From Streptomyces inhibens (GTDB taxonomy: Bacteria > Actinomycetota > Actinomycetes > Streptomycetales > Streptomycetaceae): a DNA stretch of 64,000 bases. The position numbers and the translations under genes are program-made. The notes beneath the pieces are model-generated. The model was not told the DNA's origin and made no database searches. It saw only the letters and a program-made list of their open reading frames with translations. The stretch is taken from positions 1 through 64,000 of the forward strand of contig NZ_QUAC01000074.1 in NCBI RefSeq assembly GCF_003389455.1. The letters run 5' to 3'. Numbering within the stretch: the stretch's first letter is position 1; each line of letters opens with the position of its first letter. Of this stretch, positions 46,127-54,087 are shown piece after piece.

Positions 46127-46855
46127 ATGGCGTACGAAGTGGCTGCACCGAAGTACGTGCGGCTTGCGCAGACGCTCCAGGGTCGTATCGAAGACGGTGC
46201 GTACCCGCCCGGGACTCTCGTGCCGAGCGAAAATCAGTTGGTCCAAGCCTTCGGCATGTCTCGCCCGACCGTCGTTCGCGCGCTCGAACTCCTCAAACGG
46301 GACGGCTGGCTGGAGTCCCGGCAGGGCTACGGCACGATCGTTCGCGGTCGCCCTGAAGCGGTCGAGCAGAAGGATCAGCGGGGGCGTGACGCGCTGGAGC
46401 GGGACGAGTCGGCTTCATCCCGTCGCCTCGTCCAGGTCGAGCAGGTGCGCATCCCTCCGCGGGTGGCCTCGATTCTCGGTGTGCCCAAGCGAGCCAAGGT
46501 GCTCGTCCGGCGGCTGCTGGTCGAGGATGAGGGTGAGCCGGTGGAGCTGGCTTCCTCGTACTTCCCGGCCGGCCTGGTCGACGGTACGGACCTTGCCGAC
46601 GCGGCTCCGTTGACCGAGGGGCTGCGGGCACATGTCGAGTCTCGTAAGCGCGTGCGCTTCGACCATGTCGCCGAGCGCGTCTCGGCTCGTCTGCCAAGCA
46701 AGGAAGAGGCTGAACTGCTGGCACTTCCGAAGGGCGAGCCGGTACTGAGCGTGCTGGTCGTCGCCTGCGACGTCTCGGGGCAGGCCCTCCAGGTCACGGA
46801 TGTGCTGCTGCCTGGCGACGGGCAGGAGCTCGAAGACACGTACCGGCTGGGCTAG
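46127..46855 (+). CDS. GntR/HutC family transcriptional regulator (KorSA-like)
   Basis: A protein of about 242 residues with a GntR winged helix (PKYVRLAQTLQGRIEDGAY, SENQLVQAFGMSRPTVVRAL, SRQGYGTIVRG) and a UTRA domain (ASSYFPAGLVDGTDLA, VRFDHVAERVSARLPS, VLSVLVVACDVSGQALQV). It resembles the KorSA/Pra-type repressors of pSAM2-like elements. The core AAGTCAACCTG in its own promoter and in front of the gene at 47611 suggests it represses both itself and the transfer region. ATG 46127 is chosen; TTG 46100 is an alternative. Confidence 0.85.
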   Translation: MAYEVAAPKYVRLAQTLQGRIEDGAYPPGTLVPSENQLVQAFGMSRPTVVRALELLKRDGWLESRQGYGTIVRGRPEAVEQKDQRGRDALERDESASSRRLVQVEQVRIPPRVASILGVPKRAKVLVRRLLVEDEGEPVELASSYFPAGLVDGTDLADAAPLTEGLRAHVESRKRVRFDHVAERVSARLPSKEEAELLALPKGEPVLSVLVVACDVSGQALQVTDVLLPGDGQELEDTYRLG

Positions 46856-47067
46856 CCGGCCCTCTTGGCCCTAACGTCTTCGGCTGTCAGGGCCTTACCA
46901 CCGACTGCCCATTCACCGCTGGGTGTCTCGGTGATCACGACATGCGTCACCGGTCGCAGTGCCTCACCTTCGATGGCGATCAACGCCTCGGAGACATCTT
47001 CGACCATCTTCTGCTTCTCTTCGGGGGTGAATACTCCTGCGATCACCTTGATGTCGATGAATGGCAT
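46852..47067 (-). CDS. 4-oxalocrotonate tautomerase family protein
   Basis: A 71-residue protein starting MPFIDIKVIAGVFTPEEKQ, with catalytic Pro after Met removal, and the helix KMVEDVSEALIAIEGE and strand THVVITETPSGEWAVGG. Small tautomerases isomerise enol/keto acids. It is convergent with the gntR gene and overlaps its stop by 4 bases. The start at 47067 (not the upstream 47112) exposes the N-terminal Pro. Confidence 0.88.
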   Translation of the reverse strand: MPFIDIKVIAGVFTPEEKQKMVEDVSEALIAIEGEALRPVTHVVITETPSGEWAVGGKALTAEDVRAKRAG

Positions 47068-47274
47068 CGGATGCCTCCCACGTGATGGTGAGATCGAGCC
47101 GTCATGCCGCATTGGATAGCAGGGCCGAATGCGGGGTGGGCTTCGCGTCCCCTTCGGGGAGAAGGGTGCCAGCGAGCCGCGCTTATTCTCGTGGCCTGCC
47201 CGAACAGTGCTCGTAGGCGGCGCCCGGTCCTCGTCCGGCTGGCCCGGTTCACCGTCGAGCGGCGACGCTGATTG

Positions 47275-47538
47275 TCAACCGCTGCTGTCAGCCTTCCGGT
47301 GCCGCGGCATGTTTCTACCAGTGTCGCAGATCGACTCCGGTGACGTGCGGCAGCGCGGTTCCGCAGTAGCCTTGTCGGCCGGCCTTGGCGGCCGTTGGCC
47401 AGCCTCGGACGACCCTGAGACGGCCCACATCCGCAACCGGTTGTAGACGCCTCTCCAGTTGCCGAACTTCTCCGGCAGATGCACCCACTGCGTTCCCACC
47501 GACGCCCGCCACCCCGCCCGGGTCACTTGACAAGTCAA
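47275..47538 (-). mobile_element. IS5-family transposase remnant
   Basis: A minus-strand frame contains WVHLPEKFGNWRGVYNRL (about 47434-47487), a near-exact match to the conserved N-terminal region of IS5/IS1647-like transposases. On either side the frame degenerates (SGSSEAGQRPPRPADK...). No terminal inverted repeats or DDE triad are seen, so only a fossil of about 75-100 bases is recognisable. Confidence 0.7.
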
Positions 47539-47575
47539 CCTGACTTCCCTGTGAACTTGCTAAGTCAACCTGTCG
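47526..47575 (+). promoter_or_regulatory. Tandem operator upstream of the AICE small protein
   Basis: CTTGACAAGTCAACCTG at 47526-47542 is repeated as CTTGCTAAGTCAACCTG at 47556-47572, 30 bases apart, each containing an ACTTG/AAGT dyad. The core AAGTCAACCTG also occurs, inverted, in front of the second gntR gene. Two sites fit a cooperative repressor. Confidence 0.7.
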
Positions 47576-47610
47576 GGTCCGCTGGCGGGTCCTCAAAGAA
47601 GGGGAAATCT

Positions 47611-47961
47611 GTGCGTGTAATCCGCGTCGAGGCCTCGTCCGCCACGATCCTGATGACCGAGGCCCCGGAGCCCAAGGTCAAGGACCGTCAGACGGGCGAG
47701 ATCGCGAAGGATGCCGTCAGTGGCGAAGCGCTGATGAAGATCGGCGTCGTCTACATCGATGAGGGAGAGTCGTCGCTGATCGCGGTGACCGTCCCCGAGA
47801 GCGGGGTTACCGACAGCCTGGTCGTCGGTGCACCTGTCTCCCTGCCGGGCCTCATCGCGCGGCCCTGGGAGAGCGTCTTCAACGGCCAGGCCCGTCACGG
47901 CATCGCCTACCGGGCCGCTGCGATCGCGCCCGGCGCGTACTCGGCTGGGCAGGAGAGCTGA
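47611..47961 (+). CDS. Conserved AICE-associated small protein
   Basis: A 116-residue protein from GTG 47611 (GAAGGGGA upstream): RVIRVEASSATILMTEAPEP, KDRQTGEIAKDAVSGEALMK, and DSLVVGAPVSLPGLIARPWE. I recognise this as the conserved protein that normally precedes traB/FtsK-type transfer genes in actinomycete integrative conjugative elements (pSAM2/SLP1 types). A role in plasmid transfer or DNA binding is not established. Confidence 0.75.
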   Translation: MRVIRVEASSATILMTEAPEPKVKDRQTGEIAKDAVSGEALMKIGVVYIDEGESSLIAVTVPESGVTDSLVVGAPVSLPGLIARPWESVFNGQARHGIAYRAAAIAPGAYSAGQES

Positions 47962-47966
47962 TCTCC

Positions 47967-48362
47967 GTGCCCGACGTCATGACGCTGATGGAGCTGGGCG
48001 GGCCGCTCGCTGTAATAGGTGGAGCGGCCTACGCCCGGAAGGCACACCCGGCGGCCTGCTGGTCAACCGTGGGGCTTCCGCTGTCGGTTGTCCGATTGAT
48101 GGCCTCGTACGGCTCCACCATGGACACCTGCGGGCTGACCGTCGAGCCGTCCCGGCTGCGGGCCCTGGCCGTGCGAGCGACCACTCGTCGGGAGGCTCGT
48201 CCGGTGCCCCCGAGGCGGAGCATGCCGTGCCTGTCGTGAGCCTCAAACCGGGCGTCGTGGAACTGCGGTTGGTCGGCTTCGACGTGCTGCGCAAGGTGAA
48301 GATGCCTCGCCGGACCGCCAGGCGCCAGCCGAGATTCGCGAGGCGTACGCGAAGGCCCACTA
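47967..48362 (+). pseudogene. Truncated traB/FtsK-SpoIIIE-type transfer gene remnant
   Basis: GTG 47967 opens a frame with MELGGPLAVIGGAAYARKAH, YGSTMDTCGLTVEPSRLR and ATTRREARPVPPRR, the N-terminal membrane and linker region of Streptomyces TraB-like proteins; it stops at 48239. Downstream, in another frame, VVSLKPGVVELRLVGFDVLR appears, a block expected some 60 residues further on. The FtsK ATPase domain is absent. An internal deletion with frameshift plus loss of the rest is the simplest reading. Confidence 0.7.
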
Positions 48363-48366
48363 AGGC

Positions 48367-48549
48367 CTACTGCAGGAGGCAGGCGGCGGCCGGTTCCCGC
48401 CGGACGGCTGCGGCCCAAGCGGCGAGCAGCTGCTCGTACTCGGCCTGCTCCTCCGGCCAGAGTGGCCGCCCCCTACGCGCGGCCATGAAGTCGCGTATGG
48501 CGCTGTTCGTCTCAGCCGCAGTGGGGCAAGGAGATAAGGTCGAAGGCAC
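48367..48549 (-). CDS. Small hypothetical protein (60 aa)
   Basis: A 60-residue frame reading TAAETNSAIRDFMAARRGRP, LWPEEQAEYEQLLAAWAAA. The composition and helix-rich pattern look like real protein, and similar small proteins occur in actinomycete accessory regions. The GTG start lacks a clear Shine-Dalgarno. Function is unknown. Confidence 0.5.
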   Translation of the reverse strand: MPSTLSPCPTAAETNSAIRDFMAARRGRPLWPEEQAEYEQLLAAWAAAVRREPAAACLLQ

Positions 48550-48604
48550 TGGACGATGCTACGGCGCGGCACTGACAATGCGATCCCATCAGTAAGGTGT
48601 CCGC

Positions 48605-49267
48605 ATGATTCGCGCTGTGGTGTTCGATGTCGGTGAGTGCCTGGTCGACGAGACGCGGGAGTACGGAACCTGGGCTGACTGGCTCGGCGTCCCCAGGCAT
48701 ACCTTCGCGGCGATGTTCGGCGCGGTGATCGCGCAGGGGCGGGACTACCGCGAAGTGTTCCAGGAGTTCCAGCCCGGCTTCGACCTGTACGAGCAGCGCG
48801 AGGCGCGCGCCGCTGCGGGCCAGCCGGAGCACTTCGACGAGTCGGACCTGTACCCGGACGTCCGGCCCGCCCTCGCCACGCTGCGCGACGCCGGCCAGTG
48901 GCTCGGCATCGCCGGGAACCAGACCGTCCGCGCGGGCGGCATCCTGCGGTCGCTGTTCACCGACGACGTGGACCTGATCGGCACCTCGGACGACTGGGGC
49001 GCCAGCAAGCCAGACCCGCTCTTCTTCGAACGTGTTGCCGACGTCGTCCCCTTCGAGAACGACCAGATTCTGTACGTCGGGGACCGCGTCGACAACGACC
49101 TGCGCCCGGCAGTGTCCGCGGGCATGCACACGGCTCTCGTCCACCGGGGCCCGTGGGCCACGATCCAGTGGAACACGGTGGAGGCGCGCGAACTGCCTAC
49201 ATTCCGCATCGAGTCGCTGGCGGAGCTGCCAGAGGCGATCACGAAGTTCAACGAGCGAGAGCGCTGA
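48605..49267 (+). CDS. HAD family hydrolase
   Basis: A 220-residue HAD-IA enzyme: motif I VVFDVGECLVDE, where Gly replaces the second catalytic Asp of DxD; motif II GIAGNQTVRAG; motif III Lys in GASKPDPLFF; motif IV ILYVGDRVDNDL. Loss of the general-acid Asp weakens or alters phosphatase activity. Many such members are annotated as HAD hydrolases near XRE/TPR regulators in Streptomyces. It is convergent with the regulator gene, with a 20-base overlap. Confidence 0.85.
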   Translation: MIRAVVFDVGECLVDETREYGTWADWLGVPRHTFAAMFGAVIAQGRDYREVFQEFQPGFDLYEQREARAAAGQPEHFDESDLYPDVRPALATLRDAGQWLGIAGNQTVRAGGILRSLFTDDVDLIGTSDDWGASKPDPLFFERVADVVPFENDQILYVGDRVDNDLRPAVSAGMHTALVHRGPWATIQWNTVEARELPTFRIESLAELPEAITKFNERER

Positions 49268-50297
49268 CCGTCGTTGCCCATCCGTACAGCCGCTCGTCGA
49301 GGTCTCGCACGCACTGCTCGTGCTGGTGCGGGGCGAGTGCTCGGCGTACTTCCCGGATCCGGTCCATACCCGTCGCGTACCAGGTGATCTCCAGCTGGTC
49401 GAGGGCGAGGCAGGCGTACCGGCATGCCTCCTCCGGCTGACCGGCAGCGGTCTCAACTGCAGCGAGATCCCCATAGATGACGGTGCGCTGTTTGTCTTCT
49501 GTAGCCGGCATCTCGTCCAGGACGCCGAGCAGCGTCGTGCGCGCCTGCGGCAGGTGGCCGGCCTTGAGCTGAGTGTTGCCCTTGAACGCGGCCAGACGAA
49601 CGGGGCTGAACCAGTCCATCCACGTCGGCGTGGGGTGTTCGGCCCCAGCCGCGACGGTGTCCTCGGCGTGCCTGATGAGGTGCAGCGCGGTGCGCGTGTT
49701 CCCGCACCTGGTCTCACACTCGGCCTCGACGGCGTCGAGCCACGCCCAGAACTCGGCTGAGGCGGAGCCGCGGCGGGCGTAAGTACGGGCAGCCACCATG
49801 CGCTCCACCGCGGCGTCACGGTCGCCCGCCCAACCGGGGATGAAGGCCGTGTGGGCAAGGATCGCGGCCCCGATCAGGGAGTCGTCCGCCTCGCCTGCGG
49901 CCTGCAGAGCGCGAAGCAGGGTGCCGGCGGCGCCTTCAGGTTCTCGCAGGTCGAAGAACTCGATTCGCCCCGCGAGCAGCCACGTTTCTGCCAGGGCCGC
50001 CGCGACGGTGCGGCGTGTCTGGCCGGCGGTCTCGGTGAGCAGCGCGCAGCCGAGGTCGGCGTGGGCGAGTACGGCCGGGTGAAGGGTGGCGGGGGCCACG
50101 GACCAATACAGGTGTCGGTGGGAGCGGGTGACGGATTCGTAGTCGGTCGCAACCGATGCGGGCTGCATGGGCGCGGTGGACTGCGAGGGGACGGCGGACA
50201 GGTGGCCGCTCGTAGTCCTGTGGGCGACGGCGCCGTGGCGTCGCTGTGCGGTCGGGTGGTCGCGGCCGGGTGGAGGGGTGAAGCCGAGGGCTTCCAT
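49248..50297 (-). CDS. TPR-repeat regulator, helix-turn-helix cut off by an in-frame stop
   Basis: The 349-residue open part is helical with TPR-like repeats (AAALAETWLLAGRIEFFDLR, LLRALQAAGEADDSLIGAAI, YGDLAAVETAAGQPEEA). Upstream of its ATG 50297 the same frame encodes QKAFAEAVGVDVRQVRRWES and PDLQQRLTDLTGQDMEA, a clear XRE-type helix-turn-helix, but a TAG at 50427-50429 interrupts it after RLKSARMAAG. Family members are single proteins with HTH then TPR. As read, the product lacks DNA binding, so the gene is probably inactivated, unless the stop is suppressed or a sequencing error. Confidence 0.75.
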   Translation of the reverse strand: MEALGFTPPPGRDHPTAQRRHGAVAHRTTSGHLSAVPSQSTAPMQPASVATDYESVTRSHRHLYWSVAPATLHPAVLAHADLGCALLTETAGQTRRTVAAALAETWLLAGRIEFFDLREPEGAAGTLLRALQAAGEADDSLIGAAILAHTAFIPGWAGDRDAAVERMVAARTYARRGSASAEFWAWLDAVEAECETRCGNTRTALHLIRHAEDTVAAGAEHPTPTWMDWFSPVRLAAFKGNTQLKAGHLPQARTTLLGVLDEMPATEDKQRTVIYGDLAAVETAAGQPEEACRYACLALDQLEITWYATGMDRIREVRRALAPHQHEQCVRDLDERLYGWATTVSALAR

Positions 50298-50676
50298 GTC
50301 CTGGCCGGTGAGGTCCGTAAGTCGCTGCTGGAGATCTGGGTGGGGCCATGGCGGGTTGTTGGATTCCCATCGACGGACTTGGCGTACGTCTACACCGACC
50401 GCCTCGGCGAAGGCCTTTTGGGACTGCTAACCAGCTGCCATACGAGCCGACTTGAGCCGGGTGTTTCCTGCAGGCCGCTGCACGCTACACCTCCATTGTG
50501 GGGTTCTGGCACAGTGTCACCCAGAGTCCTCACCCTGGCCAGTCGTCCCCCATACGGCGGCATGAAAGTCCTCTTTGCTACGGATGAAAGACCTCTAGAA
50601 GTCCTCGTCATGGGCGGGCAACAGGACGATTCTCGACGCACGTTGACCGGAGCGACGGCGCGACAGGAGATGCTCT

Positions 50677-51060
50677 ATGCCCACTGTCCGAGGTCCCTCT
50701 CAGATCCTTGACTGCGTGCCACATGCGGCCGGCATCAACTGGGATGCGGTCCGAGTAGAGCACTCGGTTGGCCACCCCGCGGCGAGGATCCTTGGGCCGC
50801 GGTGCGGCGCTGTGGTCAATGACCCGCGCGAGCGGGCGCTGTACTGGTTCGTGCCGGCTGGTGCTGTGAACGGATGGAGCCACGCCGGTACCCGGGCGCT
50901 TTCGCGCGGGGATGTCGTGGTGATTCCGGCGCCCCGACGCATCTGTGGCCCCGGCCCGCATTGGCAGGTGTGCCCGGGAGTCAGTGACTGGATTACGGCG
51001 CCTGAGGCGCTGGTGGCAGCGTTGGAAGACTCCCGCGCGCGGATGGTGATGCAGTCATGA
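50677..51060 (+). CDS. Hypothetical protein, first gene of a radical-SAM cassette
   Basis: A 127-residue protein with AGGAGA before ATG 50677. It contains ILGPRCGAVVNDPRERALYW and WFVPAGAVNGW, a pattern seen in a family of actinomycete proteins that read out as small beta-rich domains. The function is not known. Its stop overlaps the next start by 4 bases (ATGA), so it begins a tightly coupled operon. Confidence 0.75.
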   Translation: MPTVRGPSQILDCVPHAAGINWDAVRVEHSVGHPAARILGPRCGAVVNDPRERALYWFVPAGAVNGWSHAGTRALSRGDVVVIPAPRRICGPGPHWQVCPGVSDWITAPEALVAALEDSRARMVMQS

Positions 51061-51446
51061 CGACCAATCACACCGAGCGGCAGGCTGGCGGTACGGTCAC
51101 TGCGGCAGATGAGCCGGACGCGATCGATGTTGCCTCCATCGAGGAGACCATCGCGCGGGCACAGGTGCTGCGCGGTCAGGCGCCCGACACCAGCGAACTC
51201 GGCGACCTGGAAGAGCTGTTGCGCGGACATATCGCGCTCCTCCTCCCCGAGGCCCGCCAATCGGCGCGGGGCCTCTGGCACGGCAGCATCGAGGCGCACC
51301 GGCTCACAGCGCGACTCGACGGCATCGAGCGGCAGACCCGGCTAGGTCTCGGGTCTGGCGCACTGTCGGCTCACGTCCAGATTCATCAGCTCGCCCGTGA
51401 CTGCCAGTGGCTGCTGGCTCAGCACGCGGCGGAGGCCCGCCGATGA
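51057..51446 (+). CDS. DUF6415 family protein
   Basis: A 129-residue all-helical protein: DVASIEETIARAQVLRGQ, LEELLRGHIALLLPEARQSA and VQIHQLARDCQWLLAQHAAE. This corresponds to the DUF6415 family, found almost only in Streptomyces next to small hypothetical genes and described as associated with natural-product biosynthesis. It overlaps both neighbours by 4 bases. Confidence 0.78.
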   Translation: MTTNHTERQAGGTVTAADEPDAIDVASIEETIARAQVLRGQAPDTSELGDLEELLRGHIALLLPEARQSARGLWHGSIEAHRLTARLDGIERQTRLGLGSGALSAHVQIHQLARDCQWLLAQHAAEARR

Positions 51447-51832
51447 CGGAGCATGCGCCGCTGGCGTTCGTCTACGACCGGTGCGCCAGCCGCGCACACA
51501 TCGATGTGGACATGCGGCTGACGGGCTGCCACTCCTACGCTGATGGCATGGGCTGGGTCCTGGCCGGCGGCGGCCCGTGGCTTGACCGCGGCCCTGACGC
51601 GCTCACCCACCACCGGCCGCAACTGGCCGCGATGCTCGACCGGATGCGGGCCGAGGCCGCGCGCCGCGAAGTGCTGTGCCTGATCCATAGCTGGGGCCGG
51701 CTCGCGACCGACCACACGCACCGGCTCGTGCTCCAGCAGCGCATCATCGAGGCCGGCGGCTGGACGAGCACGACGTTCGGCGAGTCCGACCGCGACAGTG
51801 CCCGTGCCGTGCTGGTGGGGAGGCAGTCGTGA
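51443..51832 (+). CDS. Recombinase-like/actinomycete-specific protein
   Basis: A 129-residue protein with AFVYDRCASRAHIDVDMRLT and CHSYADGMGWVLAGGGPWLD, then a helical region ending in LVGRQS. The opening strand-loop resembles the start of serine recombinase N-domains (VYDRVS and CxxYAxxxGW), but the catalytic Ser in that motif is followed by Arg and the rest is missing, so recombinase activity is unlikely. It is translationally coupled to DUF6415. Confidence 0.65.
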   Translation: MTEHAPLAFVYDRCASRAHIDVDMRLTGCHSYADGMGWVLAGGGPWLDRGPDALTHHRPQLAAMLDRMRAEAARREVLCLIHSWGRLATDHTHRLVLQQRIIEAGGWTSTTFGESDRDSARAVLVGRQS

Positions 51833-52049
51833 CGCCCGCCAGCGGCGAATTGCCACGTACTGGACGTGCCTCGCCGCGCTCGTATGCGTCCTCGCTGTCG
51901 GCATCCTCGGGGGCGGTCAGCCCCGGCATGTGGTCTGCCCTGAACCTGTGCGGCCCGAGGCGATGACGTGTGTGATCCCGCCCGCACAGCGCGCACACCA
52001 CGGTTACGCGGCGACCACGCGCCACGCCTGCACCGGGAGCGACTCGTGA
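51798..52049 (+). CDS. Small single-TM protein
   Basis: An 83-residue frame with one membrane segment (YWTCLAALVCVLAVGILGGG) and an exterior tail with Cys residues (HVVCPEPVRPEAMTCVIPPA). The 5' end overlaps the previous gene and the start is uncertain (ATG 51798 or GTG 51804). The stop overlaps the next GTG by 3 bases, which argues that it is translated. Confidence 0.55.
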   Translation: MPVPCWWGGSRDARQRRIATYWTCLAALVCVLAVGILGGGQPRHVVCPEPVRPEAMTCVIPPAQRAHHGYAATTRHACTGSDS

Positions 52050-52258
52050 CCGAATCGACGCGCTGCGCCTGCGGCTCGAACCTCGACCTGCGAGACGTCC
52101 AGATCGACTCCGCGACCGGGCCGTGCATCACGGTCACGTGCTGCGGCGCCTGTGCCCCCGGTCCGGTCGGGCCCCCGATCCCGGACGGAGTCGCACGCGT
52201 TCTCGCGCGGCGCGCTGGCGTCCGTTCCCCTGGCGAGCCGCGACGGCTCCGCCCCTGA
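52046..52258 (+). CDS. Small Cys-rich protein
   Basis: A 70-residue protein from GTG 52046 with CACGSNLDLRDVQID and CITVTCCGACAPGP, six Cys residues in CxC, CC and CxxC arrangements typical of a zinc ribbon. It is overlapped with the preceding small membrane gene. Function is unknown. Confidence 0.6.
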   Translation: MTESTRCACGSNLDLRDVQIDSATGPCITVTCCGACAPGPVGPPIPDGVARVLARRAGVRSPGEPRRLRP

Positions 52259-52402
52259 GACCCCGAGGCGCTGACGCCCCCCGTGAGAGGCGCCGCGGGA
52301 AAGCCGGCCGCCGCTCCCCTGACAGCGGCGGCCGGCACATGCACGACACCCCACGAAACACCCGCCGCGCATCCCGCGCGGCACGCCCACAAGGAACAGC
52401 GC

Positions 52403-52558
52403 ATGGTCCTCATGGACAACGAAGGCCGCCCGTTTCCCGGCCCACAGGACGGAGACGCCTACCTCAACCGTGACGGCACGGTCGACCTTCACGAGACCGC
52501 CCTCGGCCGCATCGACCAGGTCTGCGAAGCCCTGGCGAAGGAAGCCAACGAGCAGTAG
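52403..52558 (+). CDS. 51-residue peptide upstream of radical SAM enzyme
   Basis: A 51-residue acidic peptide from ATG 52403 (AAGGAA 6 bases upstream) reading MDNEGRPFPGPQDGDAYLNR and DLHETALGRIDQVCEALAKE, with a single Cys. It ends 39 bases before the radical SAM gene. A short gene in this position can be a modified-peptide precursor, but there is no typical Cys- or aromatic-rich core, so this stays a hypothesis. Confidence 0.6.
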   Translation: MVLMDNEGRPFPGPQDGDAYLNRDGTVDLHETALGRIDQVCEALAKEANEQ

Positions 52559-52597
52559 CGCCTCGGCCCGGCCGCTCGACTCACCCAAGGAGTATCC

Positions 52598-53590
52598 ATG
52601 TCCTTACTGGCCCCGCGATCGCCCCGGCGTCCGGTTCCGCAGTTCGCATGGCTGGAGATCAGCAGCTTTTGCAACCTGGAATGTCGCCAGTGCTACGCCG
52701 ATTCGTCCCCCCGGGGCGACCACGGCACCATGACCGAAGGCGATTGGGTCCGCGTCATGGATGAGCTGACCGCCCTCGGCGTCCGGGATGTTCAGTTCAT
52801 CGGCGGCGAGCCCACCTTGCACCCGAGCCTTCCGCGGCTGATCCGTCACGCTCGGACGCGACAGATGCGGGTCGAGGTGTTCAGCAACCTCACGCACATC
52901 ACCGACGACGTATGGGAAGCGCTCCGACTCCCGCACGTGCGGTTGGCGTTCAGCTACTACTCGGACGACGCCCAAGACCACGACGACGTGACCCAGAAAC
53001 GCGGCTCCCACGCCCGCACCCGGGCCAACGTCGAGAAGGCCAAGTCTCTGGGCATCCCCATGCGCGGCAGCGTGATCAAGGTGTTGCAAGGCCAGCGTGC
53101 GGACGAATCACGACGAGAGTTGCTGGATATCGGTCTGCGGGATGTGCGAACGGACACGATCAGGCCGTTCGGCCGGGGGGTCAACGGCGCCGCGCCGGAC
53201 ATCAAGAAGCTGTGCGGCCGGTGCAGGCGGGACAAGATAGCCATCTCGCCCAACGGTGACGTGTGGCCCTGTGTATTCGCACGCTGGATGACCGTGGGCA
53301 ATGTCCACGAACAGAGCCTTCAGGACATCTACCACGGGGTGCCCATGCAGGGAGCCCGCGCGGAACTGGCCGCCGCCCACCCGGACAAGGCCCCGGCCGC
53401 CAACAGCAGTCCGAGCTGCCTGCCCGACTGCAACCCCTCGTTCGACACCTGCTCGCCGCAACTGGCGTGCGCACCGGATGCGGCTTGCAACCCGACCGAG
53501 GGGGGAGACGAACGCCTGCGGGAGCCGATCATGTCGCCGCATCGGTCGGTGCGCTACGGAAACCCCAGGATCGCCGGCACCGACTGTTGA
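52598..53590 (+). CDS. Radical SAM/SPASM domain protein
   Basis: A 330-residue enzyme. The [4Fe-4S]-SAM site is CNLECRQC (Cys25, 29, 32), followed by GGEPTLHPSLPR and HVRLAFSYYSDDAQ. A C-terminal SPASM-like region carries CGRCRRDKIAISPNGDVWPC and a terminal Cys-rich tail (CLPDCNP, DTC, LAC, AAC) for auxiliary clusters. SPASM proteins modify peptides or enzymes (RiPP maturases, anSME). It sits in an operon of small proteins, with the 51-residue peptide the closest candidate substrate. Its true substrate is unknown. Confidence 0.87.
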   Translation: MSLLAPRSPRRPVPQFAWLEISSFCNLECRQCYADSSPRGDHGTMTEGDWVRVMDELTALGVRDVQFIGGEPTLHPSLPRLIRHARTRQMRVEVFSNLTHITDDVWEALRLPHVRLAFSYYSDDAQDHDDVTQKRGSHARTRANVEKAKSLGIPMRGSVIKVLQGQRADESRRELLDIGLRDVRTDTIRPFGRGVNGAAPDIKKLCGRCRRDKIAISPNGDVWPCVFARWMTVGNVHEQSLQDIYHGVPMQGARAELAAAHPDKAPAANSSPSCLPDCNPSFDTCSPQLACAPDAACNPTEGGDERLREPIMSPHRSVRYGNPRIAGTDC

Positions 53591-53694
53591 CCGTCCGGGC
53601 CCGGACGGGCGAACTCGTCATGGATCTGGCGAGAGACAGGAGGTCCACGAGTAGCGTGGCAGCGCTCACTGCCCCCGCGCCTACGGAGAAGACC

Positions 53695-54045
53695 ATGAGC
53701 GCCGCCCCTGATCTCTACCTGTCCCGCCGCGACGCATACGCCGATTTCCTCAGCGCGACCGACGAGGAATCATCGGTCTGCTGGCGAAAGGCCGACGGCC
53801 AGTACGCCGATCCCGGGGCGGCCACGGCGGCGCAGGACGCGGCCTATGCCGTGACTCGCGATGCCTACAACAGGATCCTCGTAGAGCCAGTGGGGCCACA
53901 CAAAGAGGCGCTGGCACTCGTCGAGCAGATCCGGCTACTGGGACGTGCGAGCAAAGACGATCAGGACTGGGTGTCGTTGAAGAAGGCGCGGGAGGTCTTC
54001 GTGGACGCCGCTCGGGTGTGCCTCAAGGAGACGCTGGAAGGCTGA
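53695..54045 (+). CDS. Hypothetical helical protein, last gene of the radical-SAM cassette
   Basis: A 116-residue, mostly helical, acidic protein: YLSRRDAYADFLSATDEESS, YAVTRDAYNRILVEPVGPHK and VSLKKAREVFVDAARVCLKE. GGAGAA lies before ATG 53695. It lies 104 bases after the radical SAM gene and is followed by a terminator. The family is not known to me. Confidence 0.65.
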   Translation: MSAAPDLYLSRRDAYADFLSATDEESSVCWRKADGQYADPGAATAAQDAAYAVTRDAYNRILVEPVGPHKEALALVEQIRLLGRASKDDQDWVSLKKAREVFVDAARVCLKETLEG

Positions 54046-54087
54046 GCACGGCCGGCCCCGAGCGCCGCGCTCGGTCCGCTTCACCTA

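Noticed and set aside
51443..51832. Serine recombinase or integrase
   Set aside because: Only the first strand and a CxxYAxxxGW-like stretch resemble the family; the catalytic and DNA-binding regions are missing.
51829..51963. Alternative small frame starting at GTG 51829 behind GGGGAGG
   Set aside because: The ribosome site is good, but the product is Ser-rich and non-family-like, while the overlapping frame has a membrane segment and is coupled to the next gene.
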